Shown: positions 1 to 11,267, numbered from the stretch's first letter. The stretch: DNA of 64,000 bases from Aegilops tauschii subsp. strangulata (GCF_002575655.3 NC_053039.3:240848622-240912621); one strand, 5' to 3'. Translations and numbers: made by a program. Notes: generated by a model from the letters alone, not told the origin.

Positions 1-167
1 CCAGAGTACAGACGAGGAATAAAAGATCCTAATACCACCCAATGGCGACGTGGGCCCGTAAGCCGCACAGCCATGTTAGTAAAAACTTTTTCAATGACTA
101 GACTCGACTTCGGCCAAGGAGTTGGAAAGGGGAATTCCTACAGGCAGTCGGCTCTGATACCAACTTT
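1..167 (-). mobile_element. 5' leader of a minus-strand LTR retrotransposon, cut by the window edge
   Basis: This is the short internal segment next to the LTR at 168-4020, read on the minus strand. It contains a primer binding site at 151-162. The rest of the element lies to the left of the window, so neither its coding content nor its second LTR can be judged. The plus-strand ORF across 73-336 is not coding in any way I can support. Confidence 0.7.
151..162 (-). other. Primer binding site, initiator tRNA-Met type
   Basis: The plus strand reads GCTCTGATACCA, the reverse complement of TGGTATCAGAGC. That is the usual primer site complementary to the 3' end of initiator tRNA-Met in plant LTR retrotransposons. 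It lies five bases outside the proposed LTR end at 168, which fixes the LTR boundary and the minus orientation. Confidence 0.85.
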
Positions 168-3100
168 GACGCCCCCGATTCAATCATACACTAATCATAC
201 ACGCAAACGTGTACGATCAAGATCAGGGACTCACGGGAAGATATCACAACACAACTCTAAAAATAAAATAAGTCATACAAGCATCATAATACAAGCCGGG
301 GGCCTCGAGGGCTCGAATACAAGTGCTCGATCATAGACGAGTCAGCGGAAGCAACAATATCTGAGTACAGACATAAGTTAAACAAGTTTGCCTTAAGAAG
401 GCTAGCACAAACTGGGATACTGATCGAAAGAGGCGCAGGCCTCCTGCCTGGGATCCTCCTAACTACTCCTGGTCGTTGTCAGCGGGCTGCACGTAGAAGT
501 AGGCACCTCCGGTGTAGTAGGAGTCATCGTCGACGGTGGCGTCTGGCTCCTGGTCTCCGGCATCTGGTTGCGACAACCAGGTAGAAGGGAAAGGGGAAAA
601 GAGGGAGAAAACCAACCATGAGTACTCATCCAAAGTACTCGCAAGCAAGGATCTACACTACATATGCATGGGTATATGTGTAAAGGGGCAATATCGGTGG
701 ACTGAACTGCAGAATGCCAGAATAAGAGGGGAATAGCTAATCCTGTCGAAGACTACGCTTCAGGCCACCTCCATCTTGCAGCATGTAGAAGAGAGTAGAT
801 GGTAAGTTCACCAAGTAACATCGCATAGCATAAACCTACCCGGCGATCCCCTCCTCGTCGCCCTGTTAGATAGCGATCACCGGGTTATATCTGGCACTTG
901 GAAGGGTGTGTTTTATTAAGTATCCGGTTCTAGTTGTCATAAGCTCAAGGTACAACTCCAAGTCGTCCTGTTACCGAAGATCACGGCTATTCGAATAGAT
1001 AAACTTCCCTGCAGGGGTGCACCACATAACCCAACACGCTCGATCCCATTTGGCCGGACACACTTTCTTGGGTCATGCCCGGCCTCGGAAGATCAACACG
1101 TCGCAGCCCCACCTAGGCACAACAGAGAGGTCAGCACGCCGGTCTAAATCCTATGGCGCAGGGGTCTGGGCCCATCGCCCATTGCACACCTGCAGGTTGC
1201 ATGGGCGGCCGGAAGAAGACCTAGCCTAGCAGGCGTTCCAGTCCAATCCGGCGCGCGCCGCTCAGTCACTGACGTCACGAAGGCTTTGGCTGATACCACG
1301 ACGTCGAGTGCCCATAACTGTTCCCGCGTAGTTGGTTAGTGCGTATAGGCCAGTGGCCAGACTCAGATCGAATACCAAGATCTCGTTAAGCGTGTTATTA
1401 TGAAGTAACCGCGAACGCCGACCAGGGCCAGGCCCACCTCTCTCCTAGGTGGTCTCAACCTGCCCTGTCGCTCCGCCACAAAGTAATAGTCAGGGGCCGT
1501 CGGGAACCCAGGCCCACCTCTACCGAGATGGAGCCACCTGCCCCTTCAGCCCCCATCTCCGAACAGTATCATAAGTAATGTAACAGTATAAAGTATATAG
1601 CATATGCCCGTGATCACCTCCCGAAGTGATCACGGCCCAGTAGTATAGTATGGCAGATGGACAAGAGTGTAGGGCCACTGATGGAACACTAGCATCCTAT
1701 ACTAAGCAATAGGATAGCAGGTAAGGGTAACAACTGTATCAACAATGATAGGCTATGCAGCAGAATAGGATTAACCGAAAGCAGTAACATGCTACACTAC
1801 TCTAATGCAAGCAGTAGAGAGAAGGAATAGGCGATATCTGGTGATCAAGGGGGGGCTTGCCTGGAAGCTCAGCCGAGAAGGAAGGGTCGTCAACGCCATA
1901 GTCGATTGGGGTACCAGCAGCAGCGTCAGTCTCGTAGTCTACCGGAGAGAAGAGGGGGAAGATACAATGAATACAATGCAAACAGATGCATATCGATGCA
2001 TGACATAACAAGTAGCGGCGCCAGGTGTGCCCTAACGCGGTAGGAGGTGATACCGGCGAAGGGGGAAACATCTGGGAAGGAATTCCCGGTGTTTCGCGTT
2101 TTCGGACAGATGAACCGGAGGGGGAAGTTGCGACTTTGCTATGCTAGGGATGTGTGGCGGACGAACGAGCTGCGTATCCGGATTCGTCTCGTCGTTCTGA
2201 GCAACTTTCATGTACAAAGTTTGTGATCCGAGCTACGGTTTATTTTGTATTAATTTTAAAAGATTTAAATCAATTTTTGGAATTTAATTAATTAATTTAA
2301 TTCAACATTATCCAGAATAGTGCATGCTTACGTCAGCATGACGTCAGCGGTCAACAGAGGTGTTGACTGGTCAAACTGACGTGTGGGTCCAGTGGGACCC
2401 ACCTGTCATACTTTGTTTAGGTTAATTAGGGTTTAGCTAAACTAATTACTGTTTAATTAAACTAACAATTTAATCAGAATAATTAAATAGGGATAATTAA
2501 TTTAATTAATTCACTAATTAATTAATTAATTAAAAAATTTATTAATTCATTTTTATTTATCTTTATCTTTTTTTAACGTTCTGGGGGCGTGGGCCCCGGC
2601 TGTCATTCACCCATAGGGCCAAACGGGCTTGGGCGAACGGGTGCTGCCCGACCGGGCGCACGCCCGAGGGGCGCTGGGCAAGCACGGCGCACGCCGGCGC
2701 CGGCGGCCAGGGCCAGGGGAGGCGGCAAAGGGATTGCCGCGGCGGGCAGAGGCGTGGCAGAGCGGCGGGGTGCTGGCGGCCAGGGCTGCGCGCGGTGGGC
2801 GAGGCCGGCGAGGCCAGCACGTGGGCGCATGGCCGGGAGGGCAGCAGCGGGGGGCGCCGCTGCTGCGTGCGACGCGACGACCAGCAAAGACGGGGGCGGC
2901 GGGAGCGGGTCGAGGCGGAGGCGGGCGCGCGAGCGCAACGAGTGGCCGGAGTGGGCGGGCACGGGGAGGCGGCGCACGGCGAGGACGGCTCGGTCACGGC
3001 GAGCACGACGCAGAGGGCGTGGTGAGCGCGTGCTCACCGTAGGCGCGCGCGTGGGCGGTCTAGCGTGCGGTGACCGCGAGCGAGGGGCGAGGCAGAGAAG

Positions 3101-4020
3101 GGGAGAGGCTCGGGGCCTCACCAGCGGTGACGGGGAGAGGGGGCGCCGAGGCTTGCTGGCGGCCGACGGGGAAGAGGACGAGGACGCGAGGTCTGGCGAG
3201 GAGGCGGTCGAGGTGGCGTCCGACGCAGGGCGGGGCGTGGCGACGCCGGCGAAGACGGTGGGGCGGCTTCGGCGAGGTGGCGTCGCGGGGGAGGACGGAT
3301 GCGTGGTGGGGCGGCGACCGGTGACGGAGCTCGAGGCGGCGGTGGCGTCCGGCGAGGGCCGCGGGCGACGACGGTGGGGCGGGCGTGAGCACCCCGATCC
3401 CGATCTGGATCGTGGGAGGGAGGGAGAGAGACGTGGGAGAGAGTGGGGGGGTCGTGCGGGGTGAGTGGGGGGTGTGCGCTAGGGTTCCTGGGGGTGGGAG
3501 GCTTGTAGGCCAGGCCCGGGGTGGGCCGACTGGGCCAAGGTCCAGTTGACCATAGGGGGCTGTTGTTTCTTTTTTTACTTTGCTTTGACTTTTCAATTTA
3601 CTTTTCCTTATTTTCCTTTTACTCGTTTAATTTTATTTTGGTTTAGTAAAATATGATGATAGCTCCTAGAATAATGTTTCAGAATAACCCACTACCACAA
3701 ATGGTTTTAACCCAAAATAAAATAGTTTAGTATTTGAGAAAATACCAAAGGCATTTAATTAATGTTTTTGGCTACCATTTAAATCATTTAGTACATTTAT
3801 ACATTATATAATAATGTGGATTCTTCATCATAATCACCTATGCATTAACTAGCACAACCCGAACATTTTGGTTTTAACATTTGAAAACTTTTGATGTTTG
3901 CCTTTATTTTAAATTTGAATTCGAATCGTTTTTGAACCATAGCAAGATTAACTACAGTGACAGCGGTGACATGGCATCATTAGGAGAGGGTTACTGTAGC
4001 TTAATTATCCGGGCGTCACA
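168..4020 (-). repeat. Very long LTR (about 3.85 kb) of a Gypsy or LARD-type element
   Basis: Read on the minus strand, the LTR begins TGTGACGCCCGGATAATTAA at 4020 and ends GGGGGCGTCA at 168, directly before the primer site. The termini form a short inverted repeat (TGTGACGCCC / GGGCGTCA). It contains an AT-rich block (about 2240-2580) next to a GC-rich block (about 2580-3560), where long ORFs occur in all frames because of composition. No protein domain is visible. LTRs this long are known in Triticeae large retrotransposon derivatives such as Sukkula, but the family name here is a guess. The target sequence at 4021 is internal DNA of the next element; the matching target duplication is out of view. 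Confidence 0.75.
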
Positions 4021-5844
4021 ACTTCACTTATATCTTTTAGAGAACGGTGGTGGTTTTATTTTATAGAAATTATTGATCTATCCTGCTTCAGTTATATTAT
4101 TTTGAGAGTCCTTTAGAACAGCATGGTAATTTTCTTTGGCTATAAAATTAGTCCTAATATGATTGGCATCCAAGATTGGTATAATAAAACCTTTCATAAA
4201 AAGTGCATTGAATACTAAGAGAAGTTTGATACTAGATGATTGTATTGAGATATGAAGATGGTAATATTAGAGTCGTGCTAGTTGAGTAGTTGTGAAATTG
4301 AGAAATACTTGTGTTGAAGTTTGCAAGTCCAGTAGCATGCACGTATGGTAACCGTTGTGTGACAAATTTGAAACATGAGGTGTTCTTTGATTGTCTTCCT
4401 TATGAGTGGCGGTCGGGGACGAGCGATGGTCTTTTCCTACCAATCTATCCCCCTAGGAGCATGAGCGTAGTGCTTGGTTTTTGATGACTTGTAGATTTTT
4501 GCAATAAGTATGTGAGTTCTTTATGACTAATGTTGAGTCCATGGATTATACGCACCCTCACCTTTCCATCATTGCTAGCCTCTTCGGTACCGTGCATTGC
4601 CCTTTCTCACCTTGAGAGTTGGTGCAAACTTCACCGGTGCATCCAAACCCCGTGATATGATATGCTCTATCACACATAAACCTCCTTATATCTTCCTCAA
4701 AACAGCCACCATACCTAACTATAATGGATATTTCCATAGGCATTCCGAGATATATTGCCATGCAACTTTCCGCCGTTTCATTTATTATGACACGCTTCGT
4801 CATTATCATATTGCCTTGCATGATCATGTAGTTGACATCGTATTTGTGGCAAAGCCACCATGCATAATTTATCATACATGTCACTCTTGATTCATTGCCC
4901 ATCCCGGTACACCGCCGGAGGCATTCATATAGAGTCATATTTTGTTCTAGTATCAAGTTGTAACCATTGAGTTGTAAATAAATAGAAGTGTGATGATCAT
5001 CATTAATAGAGCATTGTCCCAAAAAAAAGGAAGGCGAAAAAAACAAATAAAAAGGGACAATGCTACTATCCTTTTTTCCACACTTGTGCTTCAAAGTAGC
5101 ACCATGATCTTTATGATAGAGAGTCTCTTGTTTTGTCACTTTCATATACTAGTGGGAATTTTTCATTATAGAACTTGGCTTGTATATTCCAACAATGGGC
5201 TTCCTCAAATGCCCTAGGTCTTCGTGAGCAAACAAGTTGGATGCACACCCACTTAGTTTCTTTTGTTGAGCTTTGATACATTTATAGCTCTAGTGCATCC
5301 GTTGCATGGCAATCCCTACTCCTTGCATTGACATCAATTGATGGGCATCTCCCTAGCCCGTTGATTAGCCGCGTCAATGTGAGACTTTCTTCTTTTTTGT
5401 CTTCTCCACATAACCCCCATCATTATATTCTATTCCACCCATAGTGCTATATCCATGGCTCACGCTCATGTATTGCGTGGAAGTAGAAAAAAGTTTGAGA
5501 TTACTAAAGTATGAAACAATTGCTTGGCTTGTCATCGGGGTTGTGCATGATGAGAGCATTTTGTGTGACGAAAATGGAGCATAGCCAAACTATATGATTT
5601 TGTAGGGATGAACTTTCTTTGGCCATGTTATTTTGAGAAGACATAATTGCTTAGTTAGTATGCTTGAAGTATTATTATTTTTATGTCAATATTAAACTTT
5701 TGTCTTGAATCTTTCGGATCTGAACATTCATGCCACAATAAAGAAAATTACTTAGAAAATTTGCTAGGTAGCATTCCACATCAAAAATTCTGTTTTTATC
5801 ATTTACCTACTTGAGGATGAGCAGGAATTAAACTTGGGGATGCT
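4021..5844 (+). mobile_element. 3' internal region of an Athila-like Gypsy element, truncated on the left
   Basis: This stretch has no pol gene. It matches, at lower identity, the internal region at 8720-9195 plus 32061-33168 (for example GAGATATATTGCCATGCAAC at about 4748). It ends in a polypurine-like tract (AAACTTGGGGATGC) directly before the LTR start at 5845, as expected for the 3' end of an element on the plus strand. The left end is interrupted by the LTR at 168-4020. The only long reading frame is antisense (4558-5145). The rest is noncoding. Confidence 0.8.
4558..5145 (-). CDS. Antisense ORF in the 3' region of an Athila-like element, function unknown
   Basis: A 195-codon frame runs antisense to the host retrotransposon. 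The product is Cys-rich, with segments such as CLRRCTG, WWLCHKYD, FMCDRAYHITGFGCTG and EKGQCTV. The first half contains a hydrophobic stretch near residues 30-45. The related element at 8997-9195 keeps several of the same antisense residues (GGYFEEDIRS, DRAYHITGFGCTG, GEKGQCTV), although its frame has stop codons. This hints that the frame was once coding. Antisense ORFs are known in some plant LTR retrotransposons, but I do not recognise this one. It could be a chance open frame. Confidence 0.3.
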   Translation of the reverse strand: MKVTKQETLYHKDHGATLKHKCGKKDSSIVPFYLFFSPSFFLGQCSINDDHHTSIYLQLNGYNLILEQNMTLYECLRRCTGMGNESRVTCMINYAWWLCHKYDVNYMIMQGNMIMTKRVIINETAESCMAIYLGMPMEISIIVRYGGCFEEDIRRFMCDRAYHITGFGCTGEVCTNSQGEKGQCTVPKRLAMMER

Positions 5845-7393
5845 TGATACGTCTCCAACATATCTATAATTTTTGATTGTTCCATGCTATTATATTATCT
5901 GTTTTGGATGTTTATTGGGCTTTATTATACACTTCTATATTATTTTTGGGACTAACCTACTAACCAAAGGCCCAGTGCAAATTGCTGTTTTTTGCCTATT
6001 TCAGTGTTTCGCACAAAAGGAATATCAAACGGAATCCAAACGGAATGAAACCTTCGGGAGAGTGATTTTTAGAACAAACGCAATCCAGGAGACTTGGAGT
6101 GGACGTCAAGTAAGCAACAAGGCAGCCACGAGGCAGGGAGGTGCGCCCCCACCCTCGTGGGCCACTCGTGGGTCCCCTGACCGACTTCTTTCGCCTATAT
6201 ATACTCATATACCCCGAAAACATCCAGCAGTACCACGAAACCCTATTTCCACCACCGCAACCTTCTGTACCCGTGAGATCCCATCTTGGGGCCTTTTTCG
6301 GTGCTCCGCCAGAGGGGGAATCGATCACGGAGGGCTTCTATATCAACACCATAGCCTCTCCGATGATGTGTGAGTAGTTTACCACAGATCATCGGGTCCA
6401 TAGATATTAGCTAGATGGCTTCTTCTCTCTCTTTGGATCTCAATACAAAGTTCTCCTCGATCTTCTTGGAGATCAATTCGATGTAATTCTTTTTTGCGGT
6501 GTGTTTGTCGAGATCCGATGAATTGTGGTTTTATGATCAAGATTATCTATGAACAATATTTGAATCTCCTCTGAATTCTTTTATGTATGATTTTTTATCT
6601 TTGCAAGTCTCTTCAAATTATCAGTTTGGTTTGGCCTACTTGATTGATCTTTCTTGCAATGGAGAAGTGCTTAGCTTTGGGTTCAATCTTGCGGTGTCCT
6701 TTCCCAGTGACAGCAGGAGCAGCAAGGCATGCATTGTATTGTTGCCATCGAGGATAAAAAGATGGGGTTTATATCATATTGCTTGAGTTTATCCCTCTAC
6801 ATCATTTCATCTTGCCTAATGCGTTACTCTGTTCTTATGAACTTAATACTCTAGATGCATGCTGGATAGCGGTCGATGTGTGGAGTAATAGTAGTAGATG
6901 CAGAATCGTTTCGGTCTACTTGTCACGGACGTGATGCCTATATACATGATCATGCCTAGATATTCTCATAACTATGCACTTTTCTATCAATTGCTCCACA
7001 GTAATTCGTTCACCCACCGTAAATTATGCTATCTTGAGAGAAGCCACTAGTGAAACCTATGGCCCCCGGGTCTATTTTCCATCATATAAGTTTCCAATCT
7101 ATTTTACTTTGCAATCTTTACTTTCAATCTATATCATAAAAATACCAAAAATATTTATCTTATTATCTCTATCAGATCTCACTTTTGCAAGTGGCTGTGA
7201 ATGGACTGACAACCCCTTTATCGCGTTGGTTGCAAGGTTCTTATTTGTTTGTGTAGGTACAAGGCGACTTGCGTGTAGTCTCCTACTGGATTGATACCTT
7301 GGTTCTCAAAAATTGAGAAAAATACTTACGTTACTTTGCTGCATCACCCTTTCCTCTTCAAGGGAAAACCAATGCAGTGCTCAAGAGGTAGCA
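5845..7393 (+). repeat. Complete LTR of an Athila-like (Sabrina/WHAM-like) Gypsy element
   Basis: It starts TGATACGTCTCCAACATATC and ends GCTCAAGAGGTAGCA, 1,549 bp. A polypurine-like tract lies directly upstream and a tRNA-Asp primer site directly downstream, so internal sequence flanks the LTR on both sides. A TATA box lies at 6196-6203. The last 139 bp recur at 8581-8719 with about seven differences. ORFs in this LTR are compositional. Confidence 0.9.
6196..6203 (+). promoter_or_regulatory. Putative TATA box of the LTR promoter
   Basis: TATATATA occurs about 350 bp into the LTR, in the position expected for the U3 promoter of this LTR type. Equivalent TATA motifs occur in the other Athila-like LTRs of the window. 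No transcription start can be read from the sequence. Confidence 0.5.
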
Positions 7394-7404
7394 AGAAGGA
7401 TTTC

Positions 7405-7422
7405 TGGCGCCGTTGCCGGGGA
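7405..7422 (+). other. Primer binding site, tRNA-Asp type
   Basis: TGGCGCCGTTGCCGGGGA is a perfect 18-nt complement of the 3' end of plant tRNA-Asp including CCA. This is the typical primer of the Athila branch of Gypsy elements. It lies 11 nt after the LTR end. Confidence 0.9.
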
Positions 7423-7621
7423 GATCTACGCCAAGTCAAGTCAAGTCAAGACATACCAAGTACCCATCACAATCTCTTATCCCTCGCATTACATTATTCA
7501 CCATTTTCCTCTCGTTTTCCTCTCCCCCACTTCTCCTTTTGCCGTTTTATTTTCCCTCTTTTTCCATTCGCCTCTTTTTCGCTTGCTTCTTGTGTCGCCG
7601 TGTGTTAGATCGTTTGTTGTC

Positions 7622-8143
7622 ATGGCCAGTCCTCTTTCTGCTCCTTTGTCTCCCGAGTTTGAAGTCCTTCACTTCAAACAAAGACCATGAGAAAACTTAA
7701 AAGATCCTTGGCATAGGATGATGGAATCTTATCATAATTGCACCTTAGAGGTGAATTTTAGAATTTTACTTCGCAATTTTTATGTTGGACTGAATATGTC
7801 CCATAAACAACTCTTGGATTGCGTTGCCAAGGGAAATTTTATCGAAATTGATCCCAGTATTGCGCATGAAATCATAGAGGGAATAGTGGGAACACTACCT
7901 CAACAAAAGGGGCCACATCATACCCAAGAAGAGACACAAGTTTTTGAGAAGATTTGCGAAGTAACGAAAATTTTACAAAAGTCTCTTGAACCTCTTAAGA
8001 GTGTTAGCGGAAATCTTCACCGCATGATTATGTCGATTACCCTTTGCAATAAACGGTTGGATTCTTTAGATCTAAAAATTTCCGAATATGAAGGGAAACG
8101 TAAAGAACCTCCCGGATTCGAGCATGACTCGCTAAAAAAATAA
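7622..8143 (+). pseudogene. Gag-like ORF of a non-autonomous Athila-like element, one in-frame stop
   Basis: The frame opens at ATG 7622 (MASPLSAPLSPEFEVLHFKQ), is broken by one TGA at about 7688, and continues in the same frame from 7691 to the stop at 8143, 173 residues in total. The segment ENLKDPWHRM...ILLRNFYVGL matches the start of Athila-type gag proteins and its counterpart at 11009 in this window. The C-terminal third is Lys/Glu-rich and may form a coiled coil (about residues 100-165). There is no zinc knuckle, protease, RT or integrase downstream, so the element depends on enzymes from elsewhere. Confidence 0.65.
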
Positions 8144-8580
8144 AAAAACCAAAGATGATAATACCTAGATCTATTCTTGCTTTTATGCCAAGCTAGGGGC
8201 GTTATACGATAGCGCTTGTTGGGAGGAAACCCAATTTTATTTTTGTTTCTTGCTTTTTGTTTCTGTTTAGTAATAAATAATTCATCTAGCTTCTGTTTGG
8301 GTGTGTTTTTATGTTTTAAATTAGTGTTTGTGCAAAGTAGAACCTTTGGGGAGACTTGGGTGAAGTCTTTATGATCTTGCTGTAAAAAACAGAAACTTTA
8401 GCGCTCACGAGATTAGTTGCCATTTTTTTACTGGAGAATGCTATTTAGTTGACTATTTTTGCAGATGATTAATAGACAAATCCCTCATGTCCACGAATTT
8501 ATTTCAGAATTTTTGGAGTTACAGAAGTATACGTTTGATACAGATTACTACAGACTATTCTGTTTTTGACAGATTACTAT
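8144..8580 (+). other. Noncoding internal remainder after the gag-like ORF
   Basis: This holds the conserved hairpin cassette (8178-8237), T-rich DNA and a stretch shared with other Athila-like internal regions (around 8390-8570, resembling 14570-14760). It ends at an illegitimate junction around 8578-8581, where internal sequence runs straight into the last 139 bp of an LTR. No gene is seen. Confidence 0.7.
8178..8237 (+). other. Conserved hairpin cassette downstream of the gag-like stop codon
   Basis: An AGCTAGG-type motif is followed about 20 nt later by GCGCTTG and the hairpin TTGGGAGGAAACCCAA (8219-8234; 5-bp stem, 6-nt loop). The same order occurs just after the ORF stop in three other elements of the window: 14365-14424 plus, 39817-39870 minus and 52081-52134 minus. 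Conservation across divergent families suggests an RNA-level role, but none is known to me. Confidence 0.6.
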
Positions 8581-8719
8581 AGGTACAAGGCGACTTGCGT
8601 GTAGTCTCCTACTGGATTGATACCTTGGTTCTCAAAAACTGAGGGAAATACTTATGCTACTTTGCTGCATCACCCTTTCCTCTTCAAGGGAAAACCTACG
8701 CAGTGCTCAAGAGGTAGCA
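8581..8719 (+). repeat. Truncated LTR, last 139 bp only
   Basis: It matches 7255-7393 with about seven substitutions and ends at the same GAGGTAGCA terminus. The upstream 90 percent of this LTR and the 3' half of the internal region are deleted. At 8720 the sequence changes to internal DNA of another Athila-like element. Confidence 0.85.
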
Positions 8720-9195
8720 TGTACTAGTGAGTAATTGTGGTTTAGTAAGAATATTGGTGTTAAGGTTTGTGATTCCCGCAGCATGCACGTATAGTCTCCC
8801 GTTATGCTAAGAAGTTGGAGCATGATTTATTATCGAGTGCCTTCCTTTACATGAAGGTCGGGGGCACGCGATGGTTAACTACTACCAACCCCCCTAGGGG
8901 CATGTGTAGTAGTACTTTGCTTCGAGGGCTAGTAGACTTTCGCAATAAGTATGTTAGTTATTTATGACTAATGTGAGTCCATGGATTATACGCATTCTCA
9001 CCTTTTTGCAATTTGCTAGCCTCTTTAGTACCGTGCATTGCCCTTTTTCACCATGAGATGTGGTGCAAACTTTGCCGGTGCATCCGAACCCTGTGATATG
9101 ATATGCTCTATCCTACATAAGGCTCCTTATATCTTCCTCAAAATAGCCACCATACCTACCTATCATGGCATTTCCTTAGCCATCCTGAGATATAT
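8720..9195 (+). mobile_element. Left part of a second Athila-like element (internal 3' region)
   Basis: It aligns with about 4270-4755 of the first element and resumes at 32061. The last five bases, TATAT (9191-9195), are the target duplication of the retrotransposon at 9196-32055 and recur at 32056-32060. No coding sequence is supported. An antisense frame related to 4558-5145 is visible but has stop codons. Confidence 0.8.
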
Positions 9196-10786
9196 TGATA
9201 CGTCTCCAACGTATCAATAATTTTTTATTGTTCCATGTTGTTATATTATCAATCTTCGATGTATTATAATCATTTCATATTATTTTTTGGTACTAACCTA
9301 TTGACATAGTGCCAAGTGCCAGTTGTTGTTTTCTGCAAGTTTTTTACATCGCAGGAAATCAATATCAAACGGAGTCCCAACGCAACAAAACTTTAAGGAG
9401 ATTTTTTTTGGACCAGAAGGAACATAATGGGCCTTGGCTACGCCTGGGGGGGGGGTGCTCTGACGAGAGCACAACCCACCAGGGCGCGCCAAGAGGCCCA
9501 GGCGCGCCTTGGTGGGTTGTGCCCACCTCGGGTGTCCCCCCGCGCTGCCTCTTTGCTCTATAAATACCCCAGTATTCCCAAAACCCTAGGGGAGTCGACA
9601 AAATATTGATCCAACCACCGCAGAGTCCAGAACCACCAGATCCAATCTAGACACCATCTCAGATGGGGTTCACCACCTCCATTGGTGCCTCTCTGATGAT
9701 GCGTGAGTAGTTCTTTGTAGACCTTCTGGTCTGTAGATAGTATCTAGATGGCTTTCTCTCTCTCTCTCTGAATTCTCAATACAATGGACTCTTGGAGATC
9801 CATACGATGTAACTCTTTTTGTGGTGTGTTTGTTGCGATCGATGAACTTTGAGTTTATGATTAGATCTATCTTTTTATATCCATGGAAGTTATTTGAGTT
9901 TCTTTGATATCTTATACGCATGATTGCTTAAAGCCTCGTATTTCTTCTCCTAGATTTGGGTTTTGTTTGCCAACTTGACCTGTTTATCTTGCAATGGGAA
10001 GAGGTGCTTTGTAGTGGGTTCGATCATACGGTGCTTGATCCCAGTGACAGAAGGGGAACCGACACGTATGTATCGTTGCTACTAAGGAGAAAACGATGGG
10101 GTCTATCTCTACATAGATAGATCTTGTCTACATCGTGTCATCGTTCTTATTGCATTACTCCGTTTCTCCATGAACTTAATACACTAGATGCATGCTGGAT
10201 AGCGGTCGATGTGAGGAGTAATAGTAGTAGATGCAGGAGGAGTCGGTCTACTAATCTTGGACGTGATGCCAATATAATGATCATTGCCTGGATAGCGTCA
10301 TGATTATTTGAAGTTCTATCAATTGCCCAAGAGTAATTTGTTCACCCACCGTTTGCTATTTCTCTCGAGAGAAGCCACTAGTGAAACCTACGGCCCCCGG
10401 GTCTCTTTCTCATATATTTGCCTTTGCGGTCTACTTTTCCTTTGAATTTATTTTCAGATCTATTAAACCAAAAATACAAAAATACCTTGCTGCAATTTAT
10501 TCTTATTTATTTTATTTGGCGTTCGATCTATCAATCTACTGCAATTTTATCTCACGTCTGTTTGCCTATCTTGAGGCGCCGTACCCGAAAGGGATTGACA
10601 ACCCCTTTTACACGTCGGGTTGCAAGGATTTGTTATCTGTGTGTAGGGGTTGTTTACGTTGTGTTGCTTGGTTCTCCTACTGGTTCGATAACCTTGGTTT
10701 TATATCTGAGGGAAATACCTACCGCCACTGTGCTGCATCATCCCTTCCTCTTTGGGGAAATACCGACGTAGCTTCAAGCGACATCA
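9196..10786 (+). repeat. 5' LTR of the 9196-32055 retrotransposon
   Basis: It starts TGATACGTCTCCAACGTATC and ends GCTTCAAGCGACATCA, 1,591 bp. It aligns end to end with 30374-32055 apart from a MITE and CT-repeat expansion in the latter. A TATA box lies at 9559-9566. Confidence 0.9.
9559..9566 (+). promoter_or_regulatory. Putative TATA box in the 5' LTR
   Basis: TATAAATA follows CTTTGCTC. The 3' LTR has the same motif at about 30742, as TATAAATG. The position matches the U3 promoter of this LTR type. Confidence 0.55.
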
Positions 10787-10797
10787 AAAGGAATTTC

Positions 10798-10815
10798 TGG
10801 CGTCGCTGCTGGGGA
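10798..10815 (+). other. Degenerate tRNA-Asp primer binding site
   Basis: TGGCGTCGCTGCTGGGGA differs at three of 18 positions from the perfect tRNA-Asp complement at 7405-7422; two of the changes are C to T. It sits 11 nt after the LTR end, the same spacing as in the other elements. Confidence 0.75.
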
Positions 10816-11267
10816 GGATCTTCAACATATACCGGGTTCCTAATCACAAATCTCATCTCCTCGCAATTTACATTATTTTCCATTTGCCTCTCATTTTCCT
10901 CTCCCCCACTTTACAAAAAATTGTCGTTTTATTTGCCCCTCCTTTTCGTTCGCCGTTTTCTTGCCGGATCTATTTTTGTGTGCAATCTTATTTGCTGTTA
11001 TTATCGTTATGGATAGTTCTTCCCCTATTGCTTGCACTCCCGAGAACGAGGTTCTCAACTTTAAACAAAGGGGAGGAGAAAATTTAAAGGATGCTTGGTA
11101 TAGGATTTGCAATGCTTATAATAGATCTATCCGTAAGCAATCTACCGTTGTTCTTCTTCGTTGTTTTTATGTTGGCAACACCACTTAGTATAGATTCGTC
11201 CTTGATACGATTACTGGTGGAAATTTCTTGATGTGTCCTTCTCTTGATGCTTTTAATGCTATGGTAA

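Noticed and set aside
2563..3596. Several long overlapping ORFs on both strands (up to 291 codons)
   Set aside because: They are all in the GC-rich core of the LTR, are Arg/Gly/Pro-rich in every frame, and show no domain or codon bias. The open frames follow from composition.
5873..6377. ORF of 166 codons with apparent membrane segments
   Set aside because: It lies wholly inside a defined LTR, and the equivalent frame is not kept in the related LTRs.
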